Origin: Paracoccaceae bacterium | Lineage (GTDB): Bacteria > Pseudomonadota > Alphaproteobacteria > Rhodobacterales > Rhodobacteraceae | Direction of reading: 5' to 3' | Assembly: GCA_024742695.1 (NCBI GenBank) | Contig: JANSXY010000006.1 | Coordinates: 149,703-213,702, forward strand | Length of the DNA: 64,000 bases | Part shown: positions 8,316-17,904 of the stretch, in pieces | Layout: every line of letters starts with the position of its first letter | Position numbering within the stretch: the stretch's first letter is position 1 | The notes under the pieces: model-generated | The model's input: the letters and a program-made list of their open reading frames with translations, nothing else | What the model was told of the DNA's origin: nothing | Database searches by the model: none | Translations under genes and position numbers: made by a program

Positions 8316-9332
8316 TTACCGATTCCCGCCGTCATTTGCAAGCCCCGCGTCGGCGGCCTCCTCCGCCGCCGCGCCGGCCTCTCCCAGCCGGTCCAGGCCG
8401 GTCGCCCGCGGCGCCGGGCCGAAGGCGGTGCGGCCGCGGCTGGACAGCACCGGGCGGTTTTCCGACACGTCGGCGCGACCCTCGCGGAACAGGATGTAAA
8501 GCCCCGATCCGATGATGATCGCCGCGCCCAGCGCGGTGGCCGCATCGGGCCGTTCGCCGAACAGCACGACACCGAAAGCCGCCGCCCAGAGGATCTGCGA
8601 ATACTGCATCGGCGCGACGATCGCGGCCTCGCCGGTGCGGTAGGCGGCGATGATCAGCAGCGAGGCCGCGAAGCCCAGCGCCGCGATCAGCGCCAGCCCG
8701 CCGACATGGTCGATGCTCATCGGCCGGTAGACGAAGGGCAGCGCAAGGCCCATCACCGCGATATTGGCCAGCATCGGGTAAAGCAGCAGCACCGCCGCGC
8801 GCTCCGCCGGCCCGATCCGGCGCACGATCACCGAGGCCGCCGCACCGCCCACCGCCGCCGTCAGCGCCGCCAGGTGACCGGCCGACAGATCCGCCGCACC
8901 GGGCCGCAGCACGACAAGCACGCCCACCAGCCCCGCCGCCACCGCCGCCCAGCGCCGCGGCCCGACCCGTTCACCGAGGATCGGGATCGCGAGGATCGTG
9001 ATCAGCAGCGGCGCGGCGAACAGGATCGCGTAGGTCTGCGCCAGCGGCAGCGTGGCGAAGGCATAGAAGGCCGTCACGCCGGTCACCGTGGTCGCCAGCG
9101 TGCGCAACGCTGTCCACCACGGGTGGATTGGCCGCAGATGCCCCGCGGCCGGATCGCGGATCAGCATCAGCGTGACGATCGGAAACCCGAAGAGCGTGGA
9201 AAAGAACACGATCTGAACCGGCGCATAGGCCTCGCCCAGCCATTTCACCACCACGTCATGGGTCGCGAAGACGGCGAAGGCCAGCAGCGCCAGCAGCGCG
9301 CCCTTCACGTTCGATCCGCCCTGCCCGGCCAT
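8316..9332 (-). CDS. DMT-family permease (two EamA domains)
   Basis: A 338-residue inner-membrane protein with ten hydrophobic helices arranged as two EamA repeats; each repeat ends with the typical ILGERVGPRRWAAVAAGLVG or LFGERPDAATALGAAIIIGS pattern. This family exports or imports small metabolites such as amino acids, nucleosides or S-adenosylmethionine. About 50 charged, poorly conserved residues form the C-terminal tail. The ATG at 9332 is the only reasonable start; its ribosome site is weak. Directly followed by the tRNA-Pro gene. Confidence 0.85.
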   Translation of the reverse strand: MAGQGGSNVKGALLALLAFAVFATHDVVVKWLGEAYAPVQIVFFSTLFGFPIVTLMLIRDPAAGHLRPIHPWWTALRTLATTVTGVTAFYAFATLPLAQTYAILFAAPLLITILAIPILGERVGPRRWAAVAAGLVGVLVVLRPGAADLSAGHLAALTAAVGGAAASVIVRRIGPAERAAVLLLYPMLANIAVMGLALPFVYRPMSIDHVGGLALIAALGFAASLLIIAAYRTGEAAIVAPMQYSQILWAAAFGVVLFGERPDAATALGAAIIIGSGLYILFREGRADVSENRPVLSSRGRTAFGPAPRATGLDRLGEAGAAAEEAADAGLANDGGNR

Positions 9333-9394
9333 GCTGCGTGCCCCGTTCGCTCCGCCGGTTTCTTCGCCCGCGCCGGCCGTCCGCGCAAGGGGCC

Positions 9395-10555
9395 TCAGCC
9401 GGTCTTGCCGCCCTCCGCCGGCAGCGGGGTGAGCGGCGGCTCCGGCGCCAACTCCTCGAAATCGAAACTGTCCAGCCGCCGGGCGCGCTTGCCCGCCTTG
9501 TCGGCGGAAATCCTGATCTCCTCGATATCACGGGCGGCCAGGCCGAAATGCCTGTCGAGGTTGTCGACGCGGGTGCCCAGCCGGTCGACATCGCCGGCCA
9601 GCAGCGCCAGTTCCTTGCGGATCGCGCCGGCCTGTTCGCGCATCCGCGCATCCTTCAGCACCGCGCGCATCGTGTTCAGCGTCGCCATGCAGGTGGTGGG
9701 CGAGACGATCCAGACCCTGAGCGCGAAGCCCTCGCGCACGATCTCGGCGAAATTGGCGTGCAACTCGGCATAGACCGCCTCGGAGGGCAGGAACATCAGT
9801 GCGCCGTCGGCGGTTTCGCCCTCGATGATATAGCGTTCGGCGATGGCCCGCAGATGGGCGCGCACGGCGGTGCGCAGCTGCCGCCCCGCCTCGGCCAACT
9901 GTTGCGGCCCCTCGGCCCGGCGCAGCGCCTCGTAGGCTTCCAGCGGGAACTTCGAGTCGATCACGATCGGCCCCGGCGGGTTCGGCAGGTGGATCAGGCA
10001 GTCGGCCCGCTTGCCGTTCGACAGCGTCGCCTGCATCGTGAAGGCATCCGCCGGCAGCGCCTTCTGCACGATGTCGTGCAGCTGGATTTCCCCGAACGCG
10101 CCGCGGGTCTGCTTGTTCGACAGGATGTCCTGCAAGGACAGAACGTTGCCCGACAGCTTCTCGATATTGGCCTGGGCCTTGTCGATCGTCTCCAGCCGCT
10201 GCTGCAATTCGCCCAGCGAGCGCGCGGTGCGCGTCGCGGTGCCGTGCAGGCTGTCGGTCATCGTGCGGCTGACCTCGGCCAGCCTGGCCTCCATCAGTTG
10301 CAGCATCTTGGCCTGGCTGGCCGCCGCCGCCTCCGAGACGTGATGCAGCCCGCCGGCCAGTTGCTGCTGGCCGTCCGACAGGGCCTGCACCCGCTGGCCC
10401 AGCGTCTCGACATGGCGCAGCACCGGGTCCGAGGCCCGCGCCGCCCGCGCCACCGCGCGCCAGATCAGCAACAGAAGCAAGAGGACGACGGCGAGCACGG
10501 CAACGCCCGCCTGTACCCGCGGATCGCCGATCGGAAGGCCAAGGATCTCGGTCAT
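9395..10555 (-). CDS. rmuC: RmuC-family DNA recombination protein
   Basis: A 386-residue protein with one N-terminal membrane helix (about residues 13-31), a long coiled coil, then the RmuC domain (motifs TRGAFGEIQL-like, IDSKFPLEAYEALRRAE and FLPSEAVYAELHANF). In E. coli RmuC limits inversions at short inverted repeats and is thought to be a nuclease. The ATG at 10555 overlaps the mutL stop by 4 bp (ATGA), which fixes the start and couples it to mismatch repair. Confidence 0.92.
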   Translation of the reverse strand: MTEILGLPIGDPRVQAGVAVLAVVLLLLLLIWRAVARAARASDPVLRHVETLGQRVQALSDGQQQLAGGLHHVSEAAAASQAKMLQLMEARLAEVSRTMTDSLHGTATRTARSLGELQQRLETIDKAQANIEKLSGNVLSLQDILSNKQTRGAFGEIQLHDIVQKALPADAFTMQATLSNGKRADCLIHLPNPPGPIVIDSKFPLEAYEALRRAEGPQQLAEAGRQLRTAVRAHLRAIAERYIIEGETADGALMFLPSEAVYAELHANFAEIVREGFALRVWIVSPTTCMATLNTMRAVLKDARMREQAGAIRKELALLAGDVDRLGTRVDNLDRHFGLAARDIEEIRISADKAGKRARRLDSFDFEELAPEPPLTPLPAEGGKTG

Positions 10556-12414
10556 GTCCGCCCGAACAGCCGTTCGATATCGGCCAGCTTCAGTTCCACC
10601 CAGGTCGGCCGGCCGTGGTTGCACTGGCCGGAAAGCGGTGTCGCCTCGATCTCGCGCAGAAGCGCGTTCATCTCTTCGGGCAGCATCTGGCGGCCGGCGC
10701 GCACCGATCCGTGGCAGGCCATTCGGGACAGCACCGCGTCGATCCGCGCCTCCAGCAGCGCCGAGTCGCCAGCGTCCGCCAGTTCGTCGAGGATGTCGCG
10801 TAACAGCGCCTCGGCATTCACCGGCCCGAGGATCGCGGGCGTTTCGCGCACCACCACCGCGCCCGCGCCGAACGGTTCCACCGTCAGGCCCAGCGCCGAA
10901 AGCGCCTCGGCATGGTCGAGGATCAGCGCGGCGTCGGGGACCGACAGGTCGACCACATCGGGGATCAGCAGCGCCTGCGCGGCGATGCCGTTTTCTGCGC
11001 GCTGCCGCTTGAGCCGTTCGTAGACCAGCCGCTCATGCGCGGCATGCTGGTCGACGATCACCATGCCGTCGGCGGTCTGCGCGACGATGTAGGTGCCGTG
11101 CATCTGCGCCCGCGCCGCGCCCAGCGGATGGGCCTGCGCGGCCGCGTCCGGCGCAGCCGAAACCGGCCGGGCGAAGGGTGCGGGCGCTTCGGCGAAGCCA
11201 CCGTCACGGGCCGGCGCCGGGGCCTGCATCGACACCGCCGCGCGCACCGCGCCGGCCGACGGCCGCGCCGGGCCGAAGGGCAGGCCGGGCGGTCGGGCGC
11301 CGGGGGCCGCGGGTTCGGGCCGGAACGCGCCCAGCGCCGCCGCCCCGATCGTGCCGGAGGTGCGGTGCCCGGCCTCGGCCAGCGCGTGCCGCAGCGCGGT
11401 CACCACCAGCCCGCGCGCCACGCCGGCCTCGCGAAACCGCACCTCGGCCTTGGCCGGGTGCACGTTCACGTCCACCCGCTCGGGATCGACATCGAGGAAC
11501 AGCACCGCCGCCGGGTGCCGGCCCGAGGGCAGAAGGTCGGTATACCCGGCCTTCAGCGCGCCGATCAGCAGCTTGTCGCGGACCGGCCGGGCGTTGACGA
11601 AAAGGTATTGTTCCACCGCCGCGCCGCGCGAATAGGTCGGCAGCCCCGCGAGGCCGCGCAGCACAAGGCCTTCGCGCTCCGCCTCGACCGTGACGGCATT
11701 CTCGGTGAAATCGCGCCCGACGATCCGCGCCGCGCGGGCCCGCAGCGCGGCCGCATCGTCGCCGGCCTCGGCATCGGCGCGCAGGATCACCCGGCCCTCG
11801 CCGCCGCCGGTCGCGTCGCGCAGGCAGAAGGCCACCCGCGGCTGTGCCAGCGCCAGCCGCCGCATGACGTCGGAAATCGCCTGCATCTCCGCCCGGTCGG
11901 TGCGCAGGAACTTCAGCCGCGCCGGGGTGGCGAAGAACAGGTCTTCCAGTTCCACGACCGTGCCGCGGGCCAGCGCGGCGGGGCGCACCGGCTCCACCCG
12001 CCCGGCGGAGACGGCGATCCGCGCCGCCTCGGCCCCTTCGGCGCGCGAGGTGATCGCCAGCCGCGCGACGGCGGCGAGCGAGGGCAGCGCCTCGCCCCGG
12101 AACCCGAAGGAGCGGATGTCGAGCAGGTCGGACCCGTCGATCTTCGAGGTCGCGTGCCGGGCCAGCGCCATCGGCAGGTCTTCGGCCGTCATGCCGCAGC
12201 CGTCGTCCACCACCCGGATCAGCCGCTTGCCGCCGTCGGCCACCGTCACGTCGATCCGCCGGGCCCCGGCGTCGAGCGCGTTTTCCACCAGTTCCTTGAC
12301 CGCCGAGGCCGGCCGTTCCACCACTTCGCCCGCCGCGATGCGGTTCACCACCGCCTCGTCAAGCTGGCGGATCGCCGGACGCTTCTGGCCGATCTTGGGG
12401 TGTGGGGCGTTCAT
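10552..12414 (-). CDS. mutL: DNA mismatch repair protein MutL with endonuclease motif
   Basis: A 620-residue MutL. The N-terminal GHKL ATPase is complete: E in VKELVENALDAGA, DDGCGM, and GFRGEALPSLAAV. A Pro/Ala-rich linker separates it from the C-terminal dimerisation domain. That domain holds DQHAAHERLVYE near residue 455, i.e. DQHA-x2-E-x4-E, the metal-dependent nicking endonuclease motif, with ACHGSVRAGR later. This is expected in bacteria without MutH. It acts with MutS to remove replication errors and is followed directly by rmuC. Confidence 0.96.
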   Translation of the reverse strand: MNAPHPKIGQKRPAIRQLDEAVVNRIAAGEVVERPASAVKELVENALDAGARRIDVTVADGGKRLIRVVDDGCGMTAEDLPMALARHATSKIDGSDLLDIRSFGFRGEALPSLAAVARLAITSRAEGAEAARIAVSAGRVEPVRPAALARGTVVELEDLFFATPARLKFLRTDRAEMQAISDVMRRLALAQPRVAFCLRDATGGGEGRVILRADAEAGDDAAALRARAARIVGRDFTENAVTVEAEREGLVLRGLAGLPTYSRGAAVEQYLFVNARPVRDKLLIGALKAGYTDLLPSGRHPAAVLFLDVDPERVDVNVHPAKAEVRFREAGVARGLVVTALRHALAEAGHRTSGTIGAAALGAFRPEPAAPGARPPGLPFGPARPSAGAVRAAVSMQAPAPARDGGFAEAPAPFARPVSAAPDAAAQAHPLGAARAQMHGTYIVAQTADGMVIVDQHAAHERLVYERLKRQRAENGIAAQALLIPDVVDLSVPDAALILDHAEALSALGLTVEPFGAGAVVVRETPAILGPVNAEALLRDILDELADAGDSALLEARIDAVLSRMACHGSVRAGRQMLPEEMNALLREIEATPLSGQCNHGRPTWVELKLADIERLFGRT

Positions 12415-12465
12415 GCCACAAGGGTTAGCATGATCGCCCGCAGCTTGGCCACAGATTCGGGCCGT

Positions 12466-13788
12466 TCAGTTGGCCGGCGTGGCCAGCCTCTCGGGCCGCC
12501 CGACGGCGACGAAATGCAGCGCCTCGGGCCTGAGGATGCGCGCGGCCACGCGGGCCACGTCCTCCAGCGTCACCGCCTCGACCTTGGCGTTGCGGGTCTC
12601 GACATAGCTGGTGGGCAGGCCATCCATCTGCATGCCGACGAGAATCCGCGCGATCGGCGCGTTCCCGTCGAAGCGCAAGGGAAAGGCGCCGGTCAGGTAG
12701 GTCTTGGCGGCCTCCAGTTCCTCGGCCGTCACGCCCTCGGCCGCCAGCTTCGCCCATTCGTCGCGCACCAGGGCCACGCCCTCCGCCACCTTGTCGTTGG
12801 CCGAGGCGAAGGAGCCCTGGTAGGTCGCGGCAAGGTCCATCGGCACGAGGTAGCTGGCGACCCCGTAGGTCAGGCCGCGCTTTTCGCGCAACTCCTCCAT
12901 CAGGCGCGAGCCGAAGCCGCCGCCGCCGAGGATGTGGTTGAGGACATAGGCGGGGAAGAAATCCGGATCGTGCCGGTCGATCCCCGCGTGACCGAAGACG
13001 ACGACGGATTGCGGCGAGTCGTAGTCCACCACCGTCACCCCGGGTTCCAGCGCGACCGTCACCCGCTCCGGCATCGGTGCGCCGGTTTCCGGCAGATCGG
13101 CAAGGAGCCGGTCGATCACCGCGCCCAGCGTTTCGGCATCGATATCGCCCACCGCCGAGACATAGACGCGGTCGCGCGCCAGCACCCGGCCATGCGCCGC
13201 GACCAGGTCGTCGCGGGTCAGCGCCGCGACGCTGTCCTCGGTGCCGTTGCGGCCGGTGCCGTAGGGATGGGCGCCGAAGGCGAGGCTGTCGAACGTGCGC
13301 CCGGCGATATGGTTGGGATCCTTCGCCGAGGACCGGATGTTCGATATCACCTGCGCCCGCACCCGTTCGATCGCGTCCGCGTCGAACCGGGGCGCGACCA
13401 GCGCGGCGCGCAGAAGCTCCACCGCCTCGTCCCGCGTCTCGGTCAGGAACCGCGCCGAGACCGACAGCGAATCGTCGCCGACGTCGAAGGCGAACGACGC
13501 CGCCATCGCGTCACGCGCCGCCGCGAAGGCCTGCGCGTCCATCTCGTCCGCGCCCTCCTCCAGCAATGCGGTCATCAGGTTGATCGCCCCGCGCTTGCCC
13601 TCGGCGTCGAGGCTGGCGCCGCCCCGGAACCGCAGTTCCAGCGCCACGAAGGGGATCGAGGGTTCCTCGACCAGCCAGGCGCGGATGCCGCCCGGCGAGG
13701 TCACTTCCTCGATCTCGACCGCGGCGCGCGCGGGCAGGGCCATCAGCACCGCGGCGGCCAGCGCCACAACCATGCGCATCATCGTCAT
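12466..13788 (-). CDS. M16 zinc-peptidase family, inactive partner subunit
   Basis: A 440-residue exported protein (signal peptide MTMMRMVVALAAAVLMALPARA) of the M16B insulinase/processing-peptidase family. The zinc motif HxxEH is missing: the matching stretch reads GKRGAINLMTALLEEGADE. The R/Y motif of the C-terminal half is kept (FGSRLMEELREKRGLTYG). This is the expected split in heterodimeric M16 peptidases, where one subunit has zinc and the other supplies substrate contacts. The start ATG overlaps the stop of the active subunit by 4 bp, supporting equal synthesis. Confidence 0.9.
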   Translation of the reverse strand: MTMMRMVVALAAAVLMALPARAAVEIEEVTSPGGIRAWLVEEPSIPFVALELRFRGGASLDAEGKRGAINLMTALLEEGADEMDAQAFAAARDAMAASFAFDVGDDSLSVSARFLTETRDEAVELLRAALVAPRFDADAIERVRAQVISNIRSSAKDPNHIAGRTFDSLAFGAHPYGTGRNGTEDSVAALTRDDLVAAHGRVLARDRVYVSAVGDIDAETLGAVIDRLLADLPETGAPMPERVTVALEPGVTVVDYDSPQSVVVFGHAGIDRHDPDFFPAYVLNHILGGGGFGSRLMEELREKRGLTYGVASYLVPMDLAATYQGSFASANDKVAEGVALVRDEWAKLAAEGVTAEELEAAKTYLTGAFPLRFDGNAPIARILVGMQMDGLPTSYVETRNAKVEAVTLEDVARVAARILRPEALHFVAVGRPERLATPAN

Positions 13789-15146
13789 TGCCCCACCTCC
13801 GCACTGTCGGTCTCCGGCCGTGTCAGCCATCCGGTGACGGCCCGGCGCTTGTCGAAAACCGCGCGCGCCGCCGCCATCACGTCGTCTTCGGTCACGGCCT
13901 GCAACACGTCGGGCCAGGCCTGCACGTCGGCCACCGTCAGGCCCGAGGTCAGCGCCTCGCCGTAGCGGCGGGCCAGCCGTTCGGTATTGTCGCGGGCGTA
14001 GATCTGGTCGGCCCGGATCTGCGCCTTGATCCGCGCGAAATCCTCGGCGTTGACGCCTTCTTCGAGGAACTCGGCGATCGCCCGGTCCATCGCCGCCTCG
14101 GCCTCGGACAGGATCAGGCCAGGCGCCGGCACGGTGACCAGGCCGAAGGTCGTGTCGTCCAGCGACAGCCCGTCATAGAAGGCGGCGGTATAGATCGCCT
14201 GCCGGGTCTCGAACTGAAGCTTGCGGGCCAGCACCGAATTGACCGGGCTGCCGCCCAGAAGCTCGGCCAGAAAGGTCAGCGCCGCGGCCTCCTGCTGCGC
14301 GCCGGCGTCGCGTTCGGGCGCGAGGTAGGTGCGCATGACATAGGGCTGGGCCACCCGCGCATCCTCCATCACCAGCCGGCGTTCGGACATCTGCGGCGGC
14401 TCCGACGGACGATCGCGCGGGACGATGCCGGGCGCCGGGGGGATCACGCCGTAGTGCCGTTCGGCCAGCGCGCGAACCTCGTCGGGCGCGGCGTCGCCGG
14501 CCACGATCAGCACCGCGTTGTTCGGGGCGTAATGCGTCTCGTACCAGTCCAGCGCATCCTCGCGGGTCAGGGTTTCCATCTCGTGCCGCCAGCCGATGAT
14601 CGGCCGGCCGTAGGCATGGTTGAGATACTGGGCGGCGCGGCGCTGCTCGCCGAAGATCGCGCCGGGGTCGCCGTCGATCCGCTGGCTGCGTTCCTCGAGG
14701 ATCACCTCGCGCTCCGTCTGCCAGGCGTCTTCGGTCAGCAGGAGGTCGCGCATCCGGTCGGCCTCCATCTCCATCATCAGGTCCAGCCGGTCGGCCGCGA
14801 CGCGCTGGAAATAGGCGGTATAATCCCAGGATGTGAAGGCGTTGTCCGACCCGCCGTTCGCCTCGACGATCCGCGACAACTCGCCGGGGCCCAGATCGTC
14901 GGTGCCCTTGAACATCAGGTGTTCGAGAAAATGCGCAATGCCGGAGACGCCGGGCGGTTCGTCCGCCGCGCCGGCACGGTACCAGACCATGTGCACGACG
15001 ACCGGGGCGCGGTTGTCCTCGATCACCACCACCTCCATGCCGTTGTCGAGCGTGAAGCTCGACACCGTTTCGGCGACGGCGGGACCGGCGCCGAGGCCGG
15101 CGGCAAGGATCGGGGCCAGAAAACGGACGAAAGACGGGCGCGGCAT
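13785..15146 (-). CDS. M16 zinc-peptidase family, catalytic subunit
   Basis: A 453-residue exported M16B metallopeptidase. After a signal peptide ending AGPAVAE, the catalytic HFLEH motif is at about residue 72, with the downstream Glu region that completes zinc binding. GGAGG before the ATG at 15146 supports this start; the longer in-frame reading to 15200 is not needed. It probably degrades peptides in the periplasm together with the inactive partner encoded directly downstream. The natural substrate is unknown. Confidence 0.92.
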   Translation of the reverse strand: MPRPSFVRFLAPILAAGLGAGPAVAETVSSFTLDNGMEVVVIEDNRAPVVVHMVWYRAGAADEPPGVSGIAHFLEHLMFKGTDDLGPGELSRIVEANGGSDNAFTSWDYTAYFQRVAADRLDLMMEMEADRMRDLLLTEDAWQTEREVILEERSQRIDGDPGAIFGEQRRAAQYLNHAYGRPIIGWRHEMETLTREDALDWYETHYAPNNAVLIVAGDAAPDEVRALAERHYGVIPPAPGIVPRDRPSEPPQMSERRLVMEDARVAQPYVMRTYLAPERDAGAQQEAAALTFLAELLGGSPVNSVLARKLQFETRQAIYTAAFYDGLSLDDTTFGLVTVPAPGLILSEAEAAMDRAIAEFLEEGVNAEDFARIKAQIRADQIYARDNTERLARRYGEALTSGLTVADVQAWPDVLQAVTEDDVMAAARAVFDKRRAVTGWLTRPETDSAEVGQ

Positions 15147-15222
15147 GAAACCTCCGGAAACGCTTGCGTCACAAGCTACGCGCGGGGCAGCCTGCATCAA
15201 GACCGGTTGACGCGGAATTGAG

Positions 15223-15741
15223 CTACTCGGTGTTTTCCGGCGGCGCGCCGACGGTGCGCACCCCGGCGCGGCGCCAGCGGTCCAGTTCGCGGTAACGATC
15301 CAGCGTCATCGGCTCGTAGGCCTCGAAATAGACGTTGACGTTGAACCACCGCTCGAGAAGCCGTCCGTCGTTGGCGCGCCGGTAGTCGAGATCCTCGGCG
15401 GCCAGCTGGTCGCGGATGCCGGGCTGGGTACCGAACCGGCCGGCATGCGCCAGCAGACCGCGGTCGCCCGGTCGGGCGCGGGCCACGTTGCCGCCCAGCG
15501 CCGCCACCGCATCGGCCTCGGGCGTGGGATCGGTGCGGTTCTGCGCGCCCGGCGTCGGTTCCGGCAGCGCGGCCAGGTCTTCGGGCAGCGCCAGCGGCTT
15601 GGGTGGCAGGATCGCGAATTCGTCGGGCGTGCGGTTCTGGCTGCGGATGTTCATCAGCTGCGGGTCGCGCGCCTCGCCGCAGGCCGTGAGCGCCATCAGC
15701 GCCGCCACCGCCCCGGCCTGGATGCCCCGAACTGCCCGCAT
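15223..15741 (-). CDS. DUF3035 lipoprotein (BamF-like)
   Basis: A 172-residue lipoprotein: the signal sequence ends with the lipobox LTAC (Cys about residue 21). Right after it comes the DUF3035 signature RSQNRTPDEFAILPPKPLALP. In some alphaproteobacteria a lipoprotein of this kind (BamF) is reported as part of the outer-membrane beta-barrel assembly machine. It lies between lspA, whose product would process it, and the M16 pair. The family is clear; the BamF role is carried over from literature on other species and not shown here. Confidence 0.8.
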   Translation of the reverse strand: MRAVRGIQAGAVAALMALTACGEARDPQLMNIRSQNRTPDEFAILPPKPLALPEDLAALPEPTPGAQNRTDPTPEADAVAALGGNVARARPGDRGLLAHAGRFGTQPGIRDQLAAEDLDYRRANDGRLLERWFNVNVYFEAYEPMTLDRYRELDRWRRAGVRTVGAPPENTE

Positions 15742-15796
15742 GCGTCCCTTCCCTTCCCCGTCGTCCCCGGGGTCTTAGCGCAACTTCCCGGCTTCG

Positions 15797-16267
15797 TCAC
15801 GGGGTCTTCTGGCGGCCGGTGAACAGCACCAGCCCCACCGCGCCGAGGAAGATCGCGATGTCGGCGATGTTGAAGGCCCACGGGTTGGTCCAGACCGGCA
15901 GCGAGAAATTCAGGAAATCCGCCACCGCGCCATAGATCACCCGGTCCACAACGTTGCCAAGCGCCCCGCCCACCAGAAGGCCGGCCGAGATCTGCGCCGC
16001 CGTGCCCGGCTCTTCCCGCGCGATCCAGCGCCAGACCCAGGCGGAAATCAGCAGCGCCACCGCGATCAGCCCCCAGCGCGCGGCCTCGGCCCCCGAGGTC
16101 AGCAGGCCGAAATTCACCCCCCGGTTCCACGCCATGCGCAGGTTGAACCACGGCGGCAGCACGTCGATCGCCAGCCGCGTCTTGAGGTCGAGCCCGTGCA
16201 CGACCAGGGCCTTCGTCGCCTGGTCGAGCGCGAAGACGACGCCCGCGATGATCCCGGCCCGCCGCAT
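15797..16267 (-). CDS. lspA: Lipoprotein signal peptidase (signal peptidase II)
   Basis: A 156-residue inner-membrane aspartyl protease with four hydrophobic segments. The two catalytic Asp motifs are visible: GGALGNVVDRVIYGAVADF and FNIADIAI. It cleaves prolipoproteins ahead of the lipid-modified Cys. The gene starts 3 bp after the purH stop, so both are one transcript; the BamF-like lipoprotein follows 55 bp downstream. Confidence 0.95.
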   Translation of the reverse strand: MRRAGIIAGVVFALDQATKALVVHGLDLKTRLAIDVLPPWFNLRMAWNRGVNFGLLTSGAEAARWGLIAVALLISAWVWRWIAREEPGTAAQISAGLLVGGALGNVVDRVIYGAVADFLNFSLPVWTNPWAFNIADIAIFLGAVGLVLFTGRQKTP

Positions 16268-16270
16268 CGC

Positions 16271-17893
16271 CTAGTGCCGGAAATGCCGCATGCCGGTGAA
16301 CACCATCGCCAGCCCGGCCGCGTCGGCCGCCGCGATCACCTCGTCATCGCGCATCGAGCCGCCGGGCTGGATCACCGCGGTCGCGCCGGCCTCGGCGGCC
16401 GCCAGAAGCCCGTCGGGGAACGGGAAGAACGCGTCCGAGGCGACGACGGAACCCTTGGCGGGCGTCTCCGCCAGGCCCAGGTCGTCGCCCATCCGGCGGG
16501 CCTTGAGCGCGGCGATGGTGGAACTGTCCAGCCGGCTCATCTGCCCCGCGCCGATCCCCACCGTGGCGCCGTCCTTCGCGTAGACGATGGCGTTCGACTT
16601 GACGTGCTTGGCCACCCGCCAGGCGAACAGCAGGTCGGCCAGTTCCGCATCGCTCGGCGCGCGCCGCGTCACGACCGTCAGGCTGTCATCGGCCAGCCGC
16701 CCGGCGTCGCGGTCCTGCACGAGGAACCCGCCGGCGACCTGCCGGAAGGCCAGCCCCGGCGCGGCCGGATCGGGCAGCCCGCCGGTGGTCAGCAGGCGCA
16801 GGTTCTTCTTGCCCGCGAAGACCGCGCGCGCGGCCTCGTCGGCCTCCGGCGCGATCACCACCTCGGTGAAGATCCGGCAGATCTCTTCCGCGGTCTCGCC
16901 GTCGAGCGGGCGGTTCAGCGCCACGATCCCGCCGAAGGCCGACGTACGGTCGCAGTCGAAGGCGCGGCGATAGGCCTCCAGCAGGGTTTCGCCGCGTGCC
17001 ACGCCGCAGGGATTGGCATGTTTGACGATCACGCAGGCCGGCCCCTCGCCGGGCGCGAATTCCGCCGCCAGTTCGAAGGCCGCGTCGGTGTCGTTGATGT
17101 TGTTGTAGCTGAGTTCCTTGCCCTGCCACTGGGTCGCGGTGGCGACGCCGGGACGGGCGCTGCCGTCAGTGTAGAAGGCCGCGGCCTGGTGCGGATTCTC
17201 GCCATAGCGCAGCGTCTGGGCCAGGGTGCCGGCAAAGGCGCGGCGGCGCGGCGCGGCCTCGCCGATCGCGCCGGCCATCCAGCCCGAGACCGCCGCGTCA
17301 TAGGCGGCGGTCCGGCCATAGGCGATCTGCGCCAGCCGCTTGCGGAAGGCCAGCGTCGTCTGCCCGTCCCGCGCATCCAGTTCCGCCAGAACCGCGTCGT
17401 AATCCGCGACATCGGTGACCACCGTCACCCAGGCGTGGTTCTTGGCCGCGGCGCGGATCATCGCCGGGCCGCCGATGTCGATGTTCTCCACGCAGGTATC
17501 GTAGTCCGCGCCCTTCGCCACCGTCTCCTCGAACGGGTAGAGGTTCACGATCAACAGGTCGATCGGCAGGATGCCGTGGTCGGCCATCGCCGCGGCGTGG
17601 CCCGCGACGTCGCGCAGCGCCAGAAGCCCGCCGTGCACCTTGGGATGCAGGGTCTTCACCCGGCCGTCCATCATCTCGGGAAAGCCGGTGATCTCGGCCA
17701 CGTCGCGCACGGCAAGGCCCGCCTCGCGCAGCATCCCCGCCGTGCCGCCGGTCGACAGAAGTTCCACCCCGCGCGCGGCCAGCGCCTCCGCGAACGCGAC
17801 AAGACCGGTCTTGTCGGAGACCGAGATCAGGGCGCGGGTCAGCGGCGCAAGGTCAGGCGCGGTCGCGGCGGGGGCATGGACGGAGGCGGACAA
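16271..17893 (-). CDS. purH: Bifunctional AICAR transformylase/IMP cyclohydrolase
   Basis: A 540-residue PurH that catalyses the last two steps of IMP synthesis. The N-terminal cyclohydrolase (MGS-like) domain has [18 protein letters not shown] and [13 protein letters not shown]. The C-terminal transformylase domain has KHANPCGVA (catalytic Lys-His), [11 protein letters not shown] and the closing [13 protein letters not shown]. The start codon appears to be TTG at 17893: AAGGAG stands 6 bases upstream, and the next ATG would cut into the domain. It is cotranscribed with lspA (3 bp gap) and 11 bp behind the heparinase-like gene. Confidence 0.96.
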   Translation of the reverse strand: MSASVHAPAATAPDLAPLTRALISVSDKTGLVAFAEALAARGVELLSTGGTAGMLREAGLAVRDVAEITGFPEMMDGRVKTLHPKVHGGLLALRDVAGHAAAMADHGILPIDLLIVNLYPFEETVAKGADYDTCVENIDIGGPAMIRAAAKNHAWVTVVTDVADYDAVLAELDARDGQTTLAFRKRLAQIAYGRTAAYDAAVSGWMAGAIGEAAPRRRAFAGTLAQTLRYGENPHQAAAFYTDGSARPGVATATQWQGKELSYNNINDTDAAFELAAEFAPGEGPACVIVKHANPCGVARGETLLEAYRRAFDCDRTSAFGGIVALNRPLDGETAEEICRIFTEVVIAPEADEAARAVFAGKKNLRLLTTGGLPDPAAPGLAFRQVAGGFLVQDRDAGRLADDSLTVVTRRAPSDAELADLLFAWRVAKHVKSNAIVYAKDGATVGIGAGQMSRLDSSTIAALKARRMGDDLGLAETPAKGSVVASDAFFPFPDGLLAAAEAGATAVIQPGGSMRDDEVIAAADAAGLAMVFTGMRHFRH

Positions 17894-17904
17894 GGCGGGC
17901 TCCT

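Noticed and set aside
7143..9773. An 876-codon open frame on the + strand
   Set aside because: It lies antisense to an MFS gene, the tRNA-Pro gene, a DMT gene and part of rmuC. Its composition (Arg/Gln/His-rich) is the usual shadow in high-GC DNA.
10912..13965. A 1017-codon open frame on the + strand
   Set aside because: It is antisense to mutL and both M16 genes, Arg/Gly/His-rich and without any recognisable domain.
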